Shown here piece by piece: positions 1 to 5,233 of a stretch of 5,233 nt of DNA; position 1 is the first letter of the stretch; each line of letters begins with the position of its first letter. Below the pieces are notes generated by a model. That model saw only the letters and a program-made list of their open reading frames with translations. It was not told where the DNA came from and ran no database searches. A program made the position numbers and the translations under genes. Origin of the DNA: Bdellovibrionales bacterium (lineage in GTDB: Bacteria; Bdellovibrionota; UBA1018); the NCBI GenBank assembly GCA_018968995.1, contig JAGWZD010000170.1, positions 1 to 5,233 of the forward strand. Reading direction: 5' to 3'.

Positions 1-418
1 GGGTTCTTTTTGAATCCACTGAAATGAGATCGAGTTTTCGGTTTAATTTTTTTGGATTTTCGATCTCCCCTTGAAGTTTCACCAGCTCAGCATTTTTTGG
101 TTTTTTTTGAAAAGCGTGCTCGACCACGGCCCAGCTATTTTTTTCAAGTAGAACGTCATCTTCGAAGATGAGTCCCCAGGGCTTATCTGATTTTAGAATT
201 TCTTCATAACATCGCCGATGGCTTAAAACGCAACCAAGCTCGCCCAGCGTAAAGTGAGGAGAGCAGTGAATACCCGGAGGAATAATCGCCTCAGGTCCGT
301 AGACTGCCGAGACTCTTTGAAACGGAACCCCCAAGGCCTGAAAGCCCTCGACCATTTTCGCAAGTCGTTCTGGCGAACGGTCTAGGTTGATTAAGTAGAC
401 ACCGCATTGTTCCAGCAT
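1..418 (-). CDS. Glycosyltransferase family 25 (LPS biosynthesis), 3' part beyond the window edge
   Basis: A partial gene. Reading down from an ATG at 418-416 gives 139 complete codons with no stop before the window ends, so only the N-terminal half or so is visible. Three blocks typical of GT25 LPS glycosyltransferases (LgtB/LpsA type) appear in order: YLINLDRSPERL at residues 8-19, GELGCVLSHRRCYEEI at 59-74, and a hydrophobic strand ending in an acidic triad, LIFEDDVLL, at 83-91. The EDD is the expected metal/nucleotide-sugar site. The family transfers sugars, often galactose, to LPS core or other surface glycans at the cytoplasmic face of the inner membrane. The start is supported by GAAAGGG (430-424) five bases upstream. 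The gene follows the GT9 gene by 35 bases on the same strand, so the two are probably co-transcribed. The acceptor and sugar cannot be told from this fragment. Confidence 0.86.
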   Translation of the reverse strand, partial: MLEQCGVYLINLDRSPERLAKMVEGFQALGVPFQRVSAVYGPEAIIPPGIHCSPHFTLGELGCVLSHRRCYEEILKSDKPWGLIFEDDVLLEKNSWAVVEHAFQKKPKNAELVKLQGEIENPKKLNRKLDLISVDSKRT

Positions 419-423
419 ATCGA

Positions 424-430
424 CCCTTTC
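424..430 (-). promoter_or_regulatory. Ribosome binding site of the GT25 gene
   Basis: On the minus strand GAAAGGG lies five bases before the ATG at 418. It fixes the start of the GT25 gene, whose frame is open further upstream into the end of the GT9 gene. Confidence 0.6.
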
Positions 431-453
431 TAGCAAGAGCCCCAAGGCTCTTT

Positions 454-1500
454 TCAGCGAGGGACCAATTTTTCAACGTGAAGCCAAACTTCATCAGACG
501 AAATACCGGTCATGCACTGATGCTTTTCTTCAACGCAGGTTTCGACTCCGCACCATGCAGGCAGACCCAGAGTTTGGCTCTTACGGCAGGGCAGATTCGG
601 CACGAAAAGGTAAGGGTGCGATTTTCTCGAGTAAGGATGCCATTCAAATGGATCTTCAGGACCAAAAAGAGTGATCGTCGGTCGTCCCAGAGCAACAGCC
701 AAGTGCTTGGGTCCAGAGTCATTTCCTAAGAATAGATCGACTTTCGCCAGAAGGGCCATGAGCTCTTCAAGGGTTAGATCCGCAGCAATACTAACCCGAC
801 CTTGGAGTCCTGGAAGCTTTTTCACAAGGGCGCCGTAAACAGAGTTGAGTGTCGTGCGTTCGAGGTCCGATCCGATCAGCACAATCGAGCCATTTCTTGT
901 TTCGAGCCAGCGTTGTGCGACCTCGGCGAATCCCTCTATGGTCCACGATTTCGTCGGACGACTTGCGGCGGGACAAATGGCGAGGACAGGACCTTTTTCA
1001 GGTAGGGCTCTTGAGAGGGTCTTTGAATTCACAACGACTCGAGGAACCAGATCGCGCGGCCACTGTCCGAAGAGTGCCTCAAAGCAAAGAGCATCGCGAA
1101 CGATTGCCGGGAAGAGTTGGCCTTTTCCGGTGATCTCGACGGTTGAAAAGCGATTTTGATCTTGATGCCCGTGAAAATGAATGGCGCGACGTGAAATTCC
1201 TGCGAGTCGAATCAGCCACGCGATTGTGGGGCTTGCGTGGAGGCAGATGGCAGCGTCAAATCGCATTTTGCGAATGCGTTGCCACAGAGAAAAGAATCCA
1301 GCTGCAGAGCGGATTTTTTTTAAATCAACGCCCCAAACTTCATGAACAGCGGGATGGTCGGCGAGGACGGCCTTCCAGCGTTCTGGAACGATCACTGTGA
1401 TCAGCGCTTCCGGAAATCGTCGTCGAACTTCATCCAGATGCGCAGTGAGCAGAACGGTGTCACCGAGGGCGCGGATTTTTGTGAGCAGCAGGCGATTCAC
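454..1500 (-). CDS. Glycosyltransferase family 9, ADP-heptose:LPS heptosyltransferase-like
   Basis: A 348-residue protein, the usual length for GT9 enzymes (WaaC/WaaF/WaaQ type), which add heptose from ADP-heptose to the LPS inner core on the cytoplasmic side of the inner membrane. The N-terminal Rossmann start LLLTKIRALGDTVLLT (residues 4-19) carries the family RxLGD motif. PAASRPTKSW (177-186) matches the mid-protein phosphate-binding Lys/Trp motif. GNDSGPKHLAVALG (259-272) and FGPEDPFEWHPY (279-290) form the C-terminal nucleotide-sugar site. A four-cysteine tail (305, 317, 322, 329, ending CMTGI) is also common in the family. The start is GTG at 1500, with AAGGA 13 bases upstream, which is a long gap. 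No other canonical start exists in the open frame above it. It heads a probable operon with the GT25 gene. Heptosyltransferase I, II or III cannot be separated by eye. Confidence 0.93.
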   Translation of the reverse strand: MNRLLLTKIRALGDTVLLTAHLDEVRRRFPEALITVIVPERWKAVLADHPAVHEVWGVDLKKIRSAAGFFSLWQRIRKMRFDAAICLHASPTIAWLIRLAGISRRAIHFHGHQDQNRFSTVEITGKGQLFPAIVRDALCFEALFGQWPRDLVPRVVVNSKTLSRALPEKGPVLAICPAASRPTKSWTIEGFAEVAQRWLETRNGSIVLIGSDLERTTLNSVYGALVKKLPGLQGRVSIAADLTLEELMALLAKVDLFLGNDSGPKHLAVALGRPTITLFGPEDPFEWHPYSRKSHPYLFVPNLPCRKSQTLGLPAWCGVETCVEEKHQCMTGISSDEVWLHVEKLVPR

Positions 1501-1561
1501 GTCAGGCTTTATATCCTTTGTGTCGGGGTTTGTCGTTTGTGATAGCAGGCGGAAGCCAATC

Positions 1562-1590
1562 TTGACGATTTTAATCAGGAATGGTAGCTC
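1562..1590 (+). promoter_or_regulatory. Candidate sigma70-type promoter of the cysteine-repeat gene
   Basis: TTGACG at 1562-1567 matches the -35 consensus at five of six bases. At a 17-base spacing it is followed by TAGCTC (1585-1590), a poor -10 box. Transcription would begin near 1597 and give a short leader of about 30 bases holding the ribosome binding site. The position is right, but the weak -10 keeps this tentative. Confidence 0.3.
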
Positions 1591-1612
1591 TTCCTTGGTC
1601 AGTGTAGGACCG

Positions 1613-1619
1613 AGGAGGT
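1613..1619 (+). promoter_or_regulatory. Strong Shine-Dalgarno site of the cysteine-repeat gene
   Basis: AGGAGGT is a full match to the anti-Shine-Dalgarno complement and sits six bases before the ATG at 1626. It fixes the start and suggests efficient translation. Confidence 0.8.
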
Positions 1620-1625
1620 AAGTGT

Positions 1626-2087
1626 ATGAAATTAAATACTTTTACTCTGTTTCTCGTGTTGGGTTCGGTGGCTTTGGGTAGTTCGAATGCTCGGGCTCAG
1701 CCGGCTCTCGAGTGCTTTAAAAAAGCCTACTCGGCCAGTGAGCTCAACCTGACCGAGGCGAGTGCGGCAAGCTTGTGCTCGGCCTCAAAGAATGCCGAAA
1801 GGAGCTTGGGTTGTTTCAAACAAGCGATGGGTCAACCCCAATTGCGATTAGATGAGGACTCGGCGGCAGTACTGTGTGCAGAAGTGCAAGAGCCCAACGC
1901 TTCGATTCGCTGTTTTAAGAAGGCGTATTTCTCAACGGGGCTGAATCTTACCAAGGAAAGTGCGGCGCTGCTTTGTTCTCGCGCCCAGGATGCAGACGAA
2001 CCCCTTCGGTGTTTCAGAAAAATGATTCGCTTGAAAAGTGCGCCTAAGGGCGAAGATTCGGTCGCTAAGCTTTGCCGAAGTCCCTGA
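1626..2087 (+). CDS. Exported protein of four 33-residue two-cysteine repeats
   Basis: A 153-residue protein with no family I can name. Residues 1-24 are a classical Sec signal peptide: MKLN, a hydrophobic core, then ARA before Q25. The mature protein consists almost entirely of four tandem units (28-60, 61-93, 94-126 and a shorter 127-153). Each follows the pattern C-F-K/R-K/Q-x, a variable stretch, L-x-L (kept in units 1-3), then S-A/V-A-x-L-C. The eight cysteines at 30, 51, 63, 84, 96, 117, 129 and 150 alternate spacings of exactly 21 and 12 residues. Export and even cysteine number suggest disulfides in the periplasm or outside the cell, perhaps stapling pairs of helices; that is inference. 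The start is certain from the Shine-Dalgarno site and signal peptide. The gene stands alone, divergent from the glycosyltransferases and convergent with the next gene. Confidence 0.88.
   Translation: MKLNTFTLFLVLGSVALGSSNARAQPALECFKKAYSASELNLTEASAASLCSASKNAERSLGCFKQAMGQPQLRLDEDSAAVLCAEVQEPNASIRCFKKAYFSTGLNLTKESAALLCSRAQDADEPLRCFRKMIRLKSAPKGEDSVAKLCRSP
1707..2084 (+). repeat. Four in-frame 99-base coding repeats
   Basis: Units span 1707-1805, 1806-1904, 1905-2003 and a shorter 2004-2084, each encoding one two-cysteine module. Units 1 and 3 are the closest pair, with about 17 of 33 residues identical including CFKKAY and LNLT. Unit 2 shares about 14 residues with unit 1, and unit 4 is the most diverged. 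The divergence together with exact length points to old duplications under selection for spacing rather than recent slippage. Confidence 0.85.
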
Positions 2088-2172
2088 GGGCCAAGATCGC
2101 TTTCGGATTTAAATAAAATGTCGGAATGATTGCCATATCTTTTATGAGAAGAGGTCAATGCACGATTGCCAA
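2088..2172. other. Short convergent intergenic spacer, no clear terminator
   Basis: These 85 bases lie between the stops of the cysteine-repeat gene and the minus-strand barrel gene. They are AT-rich around 2109-2120. I see only weak stems, such as CCGAA at 2075-2079 against TTCGG further on, without a T-run after them. TGGCAATC occurs twice on the minus strand here, probably by chance. Confidence 0.4.
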
Positions 2173-2832
2173 TTAGATCATCACGTTCAAAGCTAAGAAT
2201 AGCTTTAGAATACTCGAGCTCTCGAAATTCGATCCGCCAATTTCAAAGCCTGGAATATGGGTGAAATGAAAATCAGGACCTAAAGAAAAATGGGAATTGA
2301 TTTCAAAATTCAGCCCTAAATTTGCGCCAAACTCAATGACCGAGCTGGACACGCTCACGCTCTCACCTCCGCCCTCGGCAGAGAGGCTTACAGAGGCGAG
2401 ACCTACCTGAGGCCCAACATACACCGACCCAAAAGTGGCGAGAGGAATGAGGGTGAGTTCAGAACGACTGAGTGAGATTTTAGCACCGCCTGAGGAGTCT
2501 AGTGTTCTACTTGATCGGGCATATTGCAGCTTTCCAGCAAAAAGTTCTCCAAACTGCCCTTTGACTCCACCGCCGAAGCCAAGCTGGATTTTTTCTCCCT
2601 CGCCTGAAGCCTCGAAGCCTCCGGCGAGAGCATAGGCCCCGAAGGATATTGGAGCTCGCCGTCGTGAAAAGGCATTATTTTTCTTTTTTTTAGATTTTTT
2701 GGGTTGTACCGGTTCGTCCGAATCCTGATCCTCAGCGTTCTCTGCGTCTCCATCTGGTGGTGTCTCGTCTTCCGAGGCGATCATGCAGTTTTGGTCCGTA
2801 CTGAACCACGTGTCTTCAATCTTGAAGCGCAC
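2173..2832 (-). CDS. Probable outer-membrane beta-barrel protein, apparently lacking its N-terminus
   Basis: From a GTG at 2832 the frame encodes 219 residues. Residues about 61-219 alternate small/polar with hydrophobic residues and are rich in Gly, Ser and aromatics (LGFGGGVKGQFGE, SVYVGPQVGLASVSLSAE, EFGANLGLNFEIN, HFSLGPDFHF). This is the texture of a small outer-membrane beta-barrel of perhaps eight strands. Before it lies an acidic stretch (21-40) and then a basic one (45-59, KKSKKKKNNAFSRRR). AAGGA lies seven bases before the GTG, so this start is possible. However, there is no signal peptide, which a barrel requires, and the open frame above continues with protein-like sequence (YCSTLGKLVPQGKKV), including a cysteine that could pair with C16. 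No canonical start exists above 2832 before the stop at 3001-3003. The true 5' end is therefore probably missing. Porin, adhesin or other roles cannot be distinguished. Confidence 0.65.
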   Translation of the reverse strand: MRFKIEDTWFSTDQNCMIASEDETPPDGDAENAEDQDSDEPVQPKKSKKKKNNAFSRRRAPISFGAYALAGGFEASGEGEKIQLGFGGGVKGQFGELFAGKLQYARSSRTLDSSGGAKISLSRSELTLIPLATFGSVYVGPQVGLASVSLSAEGGGESVSVSSSVIEFGANLGLNFEINSHFSLGPDFHFTHIPGFEIGGSNFESSSILKLFLALNVMI

Positions 2833-2927
2833 TTTTTTTCCTTGAGGAACGAGCTTTCCGAGGGTCGAGCAGTAAGAGCGATATTTTTGCGGCCTCCGAA
2901 CTGCAAGGAGCCTATCAGTCCACGTGT
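2833..2927. other. Head-to-head junction of two genes that both lack 5' ends
   Basis: Both neighbouring reading frames continue into this 95-base stretch from opposite strands with plausible protein sequence. The minus strand reads KYRSYCSTLGKLVPQGKKV at about 2886-2830. The plus strand reads SDIFAASELQGAYQSTC at about 2877-2927. They meet near 2865-2890. There is no promoter, start codon or signal-peptide sequence between them. A deletion that removed a divergent promoter region with both 5' ends, an inversion, or an assembly join would each produce this. Confidence 0.5.
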
Positions 2928-3515
2928 GTGTACGATGGAGCCCTAGGAGAAAACGGTTCGGGTGGAAAGGCCTATCGGCAGACCAAGCTGATTCTCGGTC
3001 TTAAAACTTGGGCGATCATTGACGCTGAATATTCCAACGACCAATGCACGGTGCCAGCTGTGATCAGGAGAAATCCGAATGATAGTTTATTAACTAAAAT
3101 TTCAGGGGATTACGAGGTTCTCGGGAAGGCCGAATCTGTGCCGAACGCCAAGAAAGTCAATCTCACTTTAAGACGCATGGAGAGGGACGGAATTGAAGAT
3201 TCTGCATTATATGGCCAAACGCTCTATATGATTTACCGGCTTCAAGGGAATGAGCTCACCCTGGGGAGTTGTTACACACGAGCGACCACGCCCTCTGGCT
3301 CTGATCCTTCGGCCTTCTCGACTCCCACCCCGGTATCCTCGCCCACTTCAGTGGTGGGTCGCGACTGCACCTCGGAATCACAGCGGTCGATCGAGTTGGA
3401 TCAATGGGAAGTTTATTACCGCATCGACTCGAGCTCAACACCCGTGGGTGTGTCAGGTGGCCCTACCTCCGGAGGCTTGATCAAGGCTTGTGTTGATTCA
3501 ACCACTTGCGATTAG
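2928..3515 (+). CDS. Hypothetical cysteine-containing, probably secreted protein, apparently 5'-truncated
   Basis: The first canonical start is GTG at 2928, giving 195 residues. Coding-like sequence clearly begins earlier (SELQGAYQSTC just upstream), and the nearest stop in frame is at 2823-2825. The first domain (to about residue 118) has Gly/Tyr-rich beta-strand segments, KLILGLKTWAIIDAEYSNDQC (20-40) and LYMIYRLQGNELTLGSCYT (99-117). It looks like a small, possibly calycin-type, beta-domain with C40, C115 and a cysteine just before the GTG. A Ser/Thr/Pro-rich linker (119-143) joins a short tail with C147, C188 and C194. Six cysteines and the linker suggest export, yet no signal peptide is encoded. 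AAGGAG lies 18 bases before the GTG, too far to support it. Family not recognised. Its stop is nine bases from the stop of the convergent TPR gene. Confidence 0.62.
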   Translation: MYDGALGENGSGGKAYRQTKLILGLKTWAIIDAEYSNDQCTVPAVIRRNPNDSLLTKISGDYEVLGKAESVPNAKKVNLTLRRMERDGIEDSALYGQTLYMIYRLQGNELTLGSCYTRATTPSGSDPSAFSTPTPVSSPTSVVGRDCTSESQRSIELDQWEVYYRIDSSSTPVGVSGGPTSGGLIKACVDSTTCD

Positions 3516-3524
3516 TCACCCCCG

Positions 3525-4679
3525 CTACTCCGAAGCTGAAGGGCTCGTCTCACTCTCTTCAGGCGAGAGTGAAAAAGAGTACTGAAGCCCACCCAGATCT
3601 CCAAAAAAAGGGCTCACACCGCTTTTGAATTGATCTTTGAGAGTCTGATTTTTCTGCAAAAGCTCCAGGCTCCCTTTGGCCCGAACGTCATTTGGATTTT
3701 TCTCTAAGATGGCTTGCAAGTACCTTTCGGACGACTCCATTTTACCTTCTCGGTAGCTGGACCAAGCGAGCTCGTAGTTCACTAAATCCGCACTCAGTCC
3801 TTGAGATCGGGCCTCCTCAGCCATTTTCTCGATTCCAGAAAAATCGCCTCTCTGTCGAGCGATCTCCATCTTCGCCTGAAACGCAAGGGGTGAATGAGGT
3901 TGAGCTTTCGACAAAGCATCGGCGGCTTGCTCGAACTCTTGAAGGCTCTGCGAGCTTTCGGATCCCTGAGCGGCCAGGAATGCCCCATGAACTCCATACT
4001 CCGCAGCCACAGTATTGCTGGGGTCGAGCTCGAGTGCCCGTCGGCTCAGGGCTAAAAGCTTCCCAGGATCGCGCTTCTGTTCATCCTTCAGGACTTGAGC
4101 AAAAATTTGGGCGCCAATCAGGCCAGGGTCTTGAATCTGATCGATCGATTGACCCTGCGATAAATACTCAATTGTTTCAAAGCGCAGTTTCATCAGCGAA
4201 ATGAGACATCCCAGATCCTCCAATTGGTCATTGCTCTTGGTCTTCGGCGTGTAGCATTTCTGACGAACGAGCTCACTGACGGATTGAAGTGGATGATCTT
4301 GAGATAACTGACACTTCTTAGAGTAATCTAAAGAGTCTCTTAGCTTGAGTATTGGAGCGCTGCCCTTGAAAGAGAAACTGGGTTGGCTAATGGCACCATC
4401 CTGAGTTCCCCAGTGGTTGGCATCACTCTGAGTCAGTTTTTTCCACGCCTCCATGCACGGTGCAGGGTCTTTTGTTTGATCTGAAGCTGAAACGGGTCGA
4501 GATGCAAAACTTTGAGAGATGAAGGCCTGTGCCTTTTTCGGATCTCCGTTGGTGACAGGTAGGATTGAAGAAGATTTTTCTTCTGTTTGGGGTGGAGTGG
4601 CTGACGGCTTGCCTCGCAGGAAAAAAGCACTTCCCAAAATCAAGGTCAACACCACTCCAGCGATCAAAAATTTCTTCAT
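3525..4679 (-). CDS. Membrane-anchored periplasmic TPR-repeat protein
   Basis: A 384-residue protein starting at ATG 4679. MKK followed by a hydrophobic stretch (residues 4-21) and a Pro/Ser/Thr-rich segment gives an N-terminal signal anchor, or an uncleaved signal peptide, with the rest in the periplasm. Residues 60-170 carry four cysteines (75, 123, 142, 158) that could form two disulfides. Residues about 205-345 are helical with TPR character: LLALSRRALELDPSNTVAAE (208-227), a middle unit around 264-290, and the clearest, YELAWSSYREGKMESSERYL then AILEKNPNDVRAK (302-335). TPRs are protein-binding scaffolds; the partner is unknown. The tail (346-384) is Gly/Phe- and then Ser/Glu-rich. I see no good ribosome binding site. 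The gene starts 53 bases after the 157-residue secreted protein gene, so translation may depend on shared transcription. No specific ortholog recognised. Confidence 0.85.
   Translation of the reverse strand: MKKFLIAGVVLTLILGSAFFLRGKPSATPPQTEEKSSSILPVTNGDPKKAQAFISQSFASRPVSASDQTKDPAPCMEAWKKLTQSDANHWGTQDGAISQPSFSFKGSAPILKLRDSLDYSKKCQLSQDHPLQSVSELVRQKCYTPKTKSNDQLEDLGCLISLMKLRFETIEYLSQGQSIDQIQDPGLIGAQIFAQVLKDEQKRDPGKLLALSRRALELDPSNTVAAEYGVHGAFLAAQGSESSQSLQEFEQAADALSKAQPHSPLAFQAKMEIARQRGDFSGIEKMAEEARSQGLSADLVNYELAWSSYREGKMESSERYLQAILEKNPNDVRAKGSLELLQKNQTLKDQFKSGVSPFFGDLGGLQYSFSLSPEESETSPSASE
3550..3572. repeat. Perfect 8-bp inverted repeat at the convergent gene ends
   Basis: TCACTCTC (3550-3557) and GAGAGTGA (3565-3572) form a perfect stem around a seven-base loop. 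It lies in the last codons of the TPR gene and 35 bases past the stop of the plus-strand gene. No T-run follows on either strand, so it is not a standard intrinsic terminator. It could still block read-through or protect the 3' end of the plus-strand transcript. Chance is also possible. Confidence 0.3.
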
Positions 4680-4732
4680 CGTGTCTGAAGACTAGCTGAA
4701 AAGCATGATCAAATCCAAACCCTTATACCGCA

Positions 4733-5206
4733 CTAATCGGCTTTGTCATCAACGTTGTCAGAAATAACAGAATCATCACCGCTGCAAGCAATGACATATT
4801 TAGGAAGTGTAACCTCTTCCCCTGATAGCGAGGATACTTGCTTTCGATAGGCTTCGATGAGGTACTCTAGTTTACTGACGCTCATGGTGCGCGCTTGTTT
4901 TCGTGCGGCGTACGACATCGCAGTGGCAGTAGCGTTGACTTCGGCCAGTATCTTCATCAGGCGAGCTCTGGTTATTTCTCCTCTTCGGAAGGCCTGAGTT
5001 TGTCGAGCACGTCGAGCTTCAAGTTCTAAATGGTTCCAAAAGCTTGTATTTTGTGCGGCAAAAACTCTCTCGGGCTGGTCTAAAAAAGCAGAAATTCGGG
5101 TAGAGCAAGTCACTGTTTCAAATCCCGCATGACCTAGGAGTGGAACTAGCATTATTCCGAGTGCCATTACGCCTAATTTGATTATTGTTTTTACGTTCTT
5201 TTTCAT
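4733..5206 (-). CDS. Small exported protein of unknown function (157 residues)
   Basis: I chose ATG at 5206 because AAGGAG lies eight bases upstream. The GTG nine bases earlier (5215) overlaps that site and would only add three residues. Residues 1-27 form a Sec signal peptide: MKKNVK, a long hydrophobic core, then GHA before G28. The mature part is about 130 residues with two cysteines, C34 near its start and C141 near its end, which could close a disulfide. The middle (about 55-125) is strongly helical and basic, rich in Arg, Ala and Gln, and may be a helical bundle. The last 16 residues are acidic (SGDDSVISDNVDDKAD). No family recognised. It precedes the TPR gene by 53 bases on the same strand, so a shared transcript and periplasmic partnership are plausible. 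Its promoter lies outside the window. Confidence 0.85.
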   Translation of the reverse strand: MKKNVKTIIKLGVMALGIMLVPLLGHAGFETVTCSTRISAFLDQPERVFAAQNTSFWNHLELEARRARQTQAFRRGEITRARLMKILAEVNATATAMSYAARKQARTMSVSKLEYLIEAYRKQVSSLSGEEVTLPKYVIACSGDDSVISDNVDDKAD

Positions 5207-5214
5207 CGGATTCA

Positions 5215-5220
5215 CTCCTT
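5215..5220 (-). promoter_or_regulatory. Ribosome binding site deciding the start of the 157-residue gene
   Basis: On the minus strand AAGGAG ends eight bases before the ATG at 5206. The alternative GTG start at 5215 would begin with the last base of this motif, so it is very unlikely. Confidence 0.75.
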
Positions 5221-5233
5221 GGACTGGCCCCCG

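Larger units (their letters stand above)
1501..1625. promoter_or_regulatory. Divergent intergenic region between GT9 and the cysteine-repeat gene
   Basis: These 125 bases separate two outward-reading genes and must carry the promoter of each unless the GT9 gene is transcribed from further away. A candidate plus-strand promoter and a very strong ribosome binding site lie in its right half. I could not find a convincing minus-strand -35/-10 pair for the GT9 gene. No clear operator-like inverted repeat was seen. Confidence 0.6.

Noticed and set aside
291..494. Minus-strand 67-codon frame across the GT9/GT25 boundary.
   Set aside because: It overlaps both glycosyltransferase genes in another frame. 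The GT25 frame starting at 418 has family motifs and a ribosome binding site.
2075..2113. Stem between CCGAA and TTCGG at the end of the cysteine-repeat gene as a terminator.
   Set aside because: The stem is only five pairs with a loop of over 25 bases and is followed by ATTTAAAT rather than a T-run.
1832..2158. Minus-strand 108-codon frame opposite the cysteine-repeat gene.
   Set aside because: It is antisense to a gene with a clear signal peptide and repeat pattern, and has no domain or start support of its own.
2704..2946. Plus-strand frame beginning TTG at 2704 whose first 25 residues look like a signal peptide (RILILSVLCVSIWW), possibly the missing N-terminus of the 2928-3515 gene.
   Set aside because: It lies exactly antisense to the Asp/Glu-rich linker of the barrel gene, and reversed GAA/GAG/GAC/GAT codons give Phe, Leu, Val and Ile automatically. 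It is in a different frame, has no good ribosome binding site, and its later sequence is not protein-like.
3550..3572. The 8-bp inverted repeat as a rho-independent terminator.
   Set aside because: No T-run follows the stem on either strand. It is kept only as an inverted repeat.
3692..4204. Plus-strand 170-codon frame inside the TPR gene.
   Set aside because: It is antisense to the well-supported TPR coding sequence and its translation is low-complexity and basic without recognisable structure.
4680..4760. Possible separate promoter for the TPR gene (TTGATG with TATAAG on the minus strand).
   Set aside because: The spacing is about 19 bases and the -35 match is weak. Co-transcription with the upstream 157-residue gene is simpler.

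Overview
The window looks like an envelope- and surface-related stretch of a Gram-negative bacterium with roughly balanced base composition and compact gene packing. Two lipopolysaccharide-type glycosyltransferases, a probable outer-membrane beta-barrel and several Sec-exported proteins with paired cysteines all point to a double-membrane cell. The many small, unrecognised secreted proteins recall Bdellovibrionota or related deltaproteobacterial lineages, but that placement is only an inference from style. I see no RNA gene, insertion sequence, CRISPR array, phage gene or attachment site.

Layout. Positions 1-1500 (minus strand) hold a two-gene glycosyltransferase operon. It is read from a GT9 ADP-heptose/LPS heptosyltransferase-like gene (1500 to 454) into a GT25 LPS glycosyltransferase that starts at 418 and runs off the left edge. 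A 125-base divergent intergenic region (1501-1625) separates this from a plus-strand gene (1626-2087). That gene encodes a small exported protein whose mature part is four 33-residue units with eight perfectly periodic cysteines.

Positions 2173-3515 hold two head-to-head genes: a minus-strand beta-barrel-like protein (2173-2832) and a plus-strand cysteine-containing protein (2928-3515). Neither has a signal peptide or a convincing start, and protein-like sequence in both runs back to a common junction near 2865-2890. A deletion of a former divergent promoter region with both 5' ends, or an assembly join, would explain this.

Positions 3525-5206 (minus strand) hold a probable two-gene operon. 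A 157-residue exported protein (5206 to 4733) is followed after 53 bases by a 384-residue membrane-anchored, TPR-containing periplasmic protein (4679 to 3525).

The glycosyltransferases would act on the inner face of the cytoplasmic membrane, building LPS core or another surface glycan. The other products are probably periplasmic or outer-membrane. Apart from the glycosyltransferases and the TPR fold, no product could be assigned a function. The main points for follow-up are the cysteine-periodic repeat protein and the 5'-truncated divergent pair.
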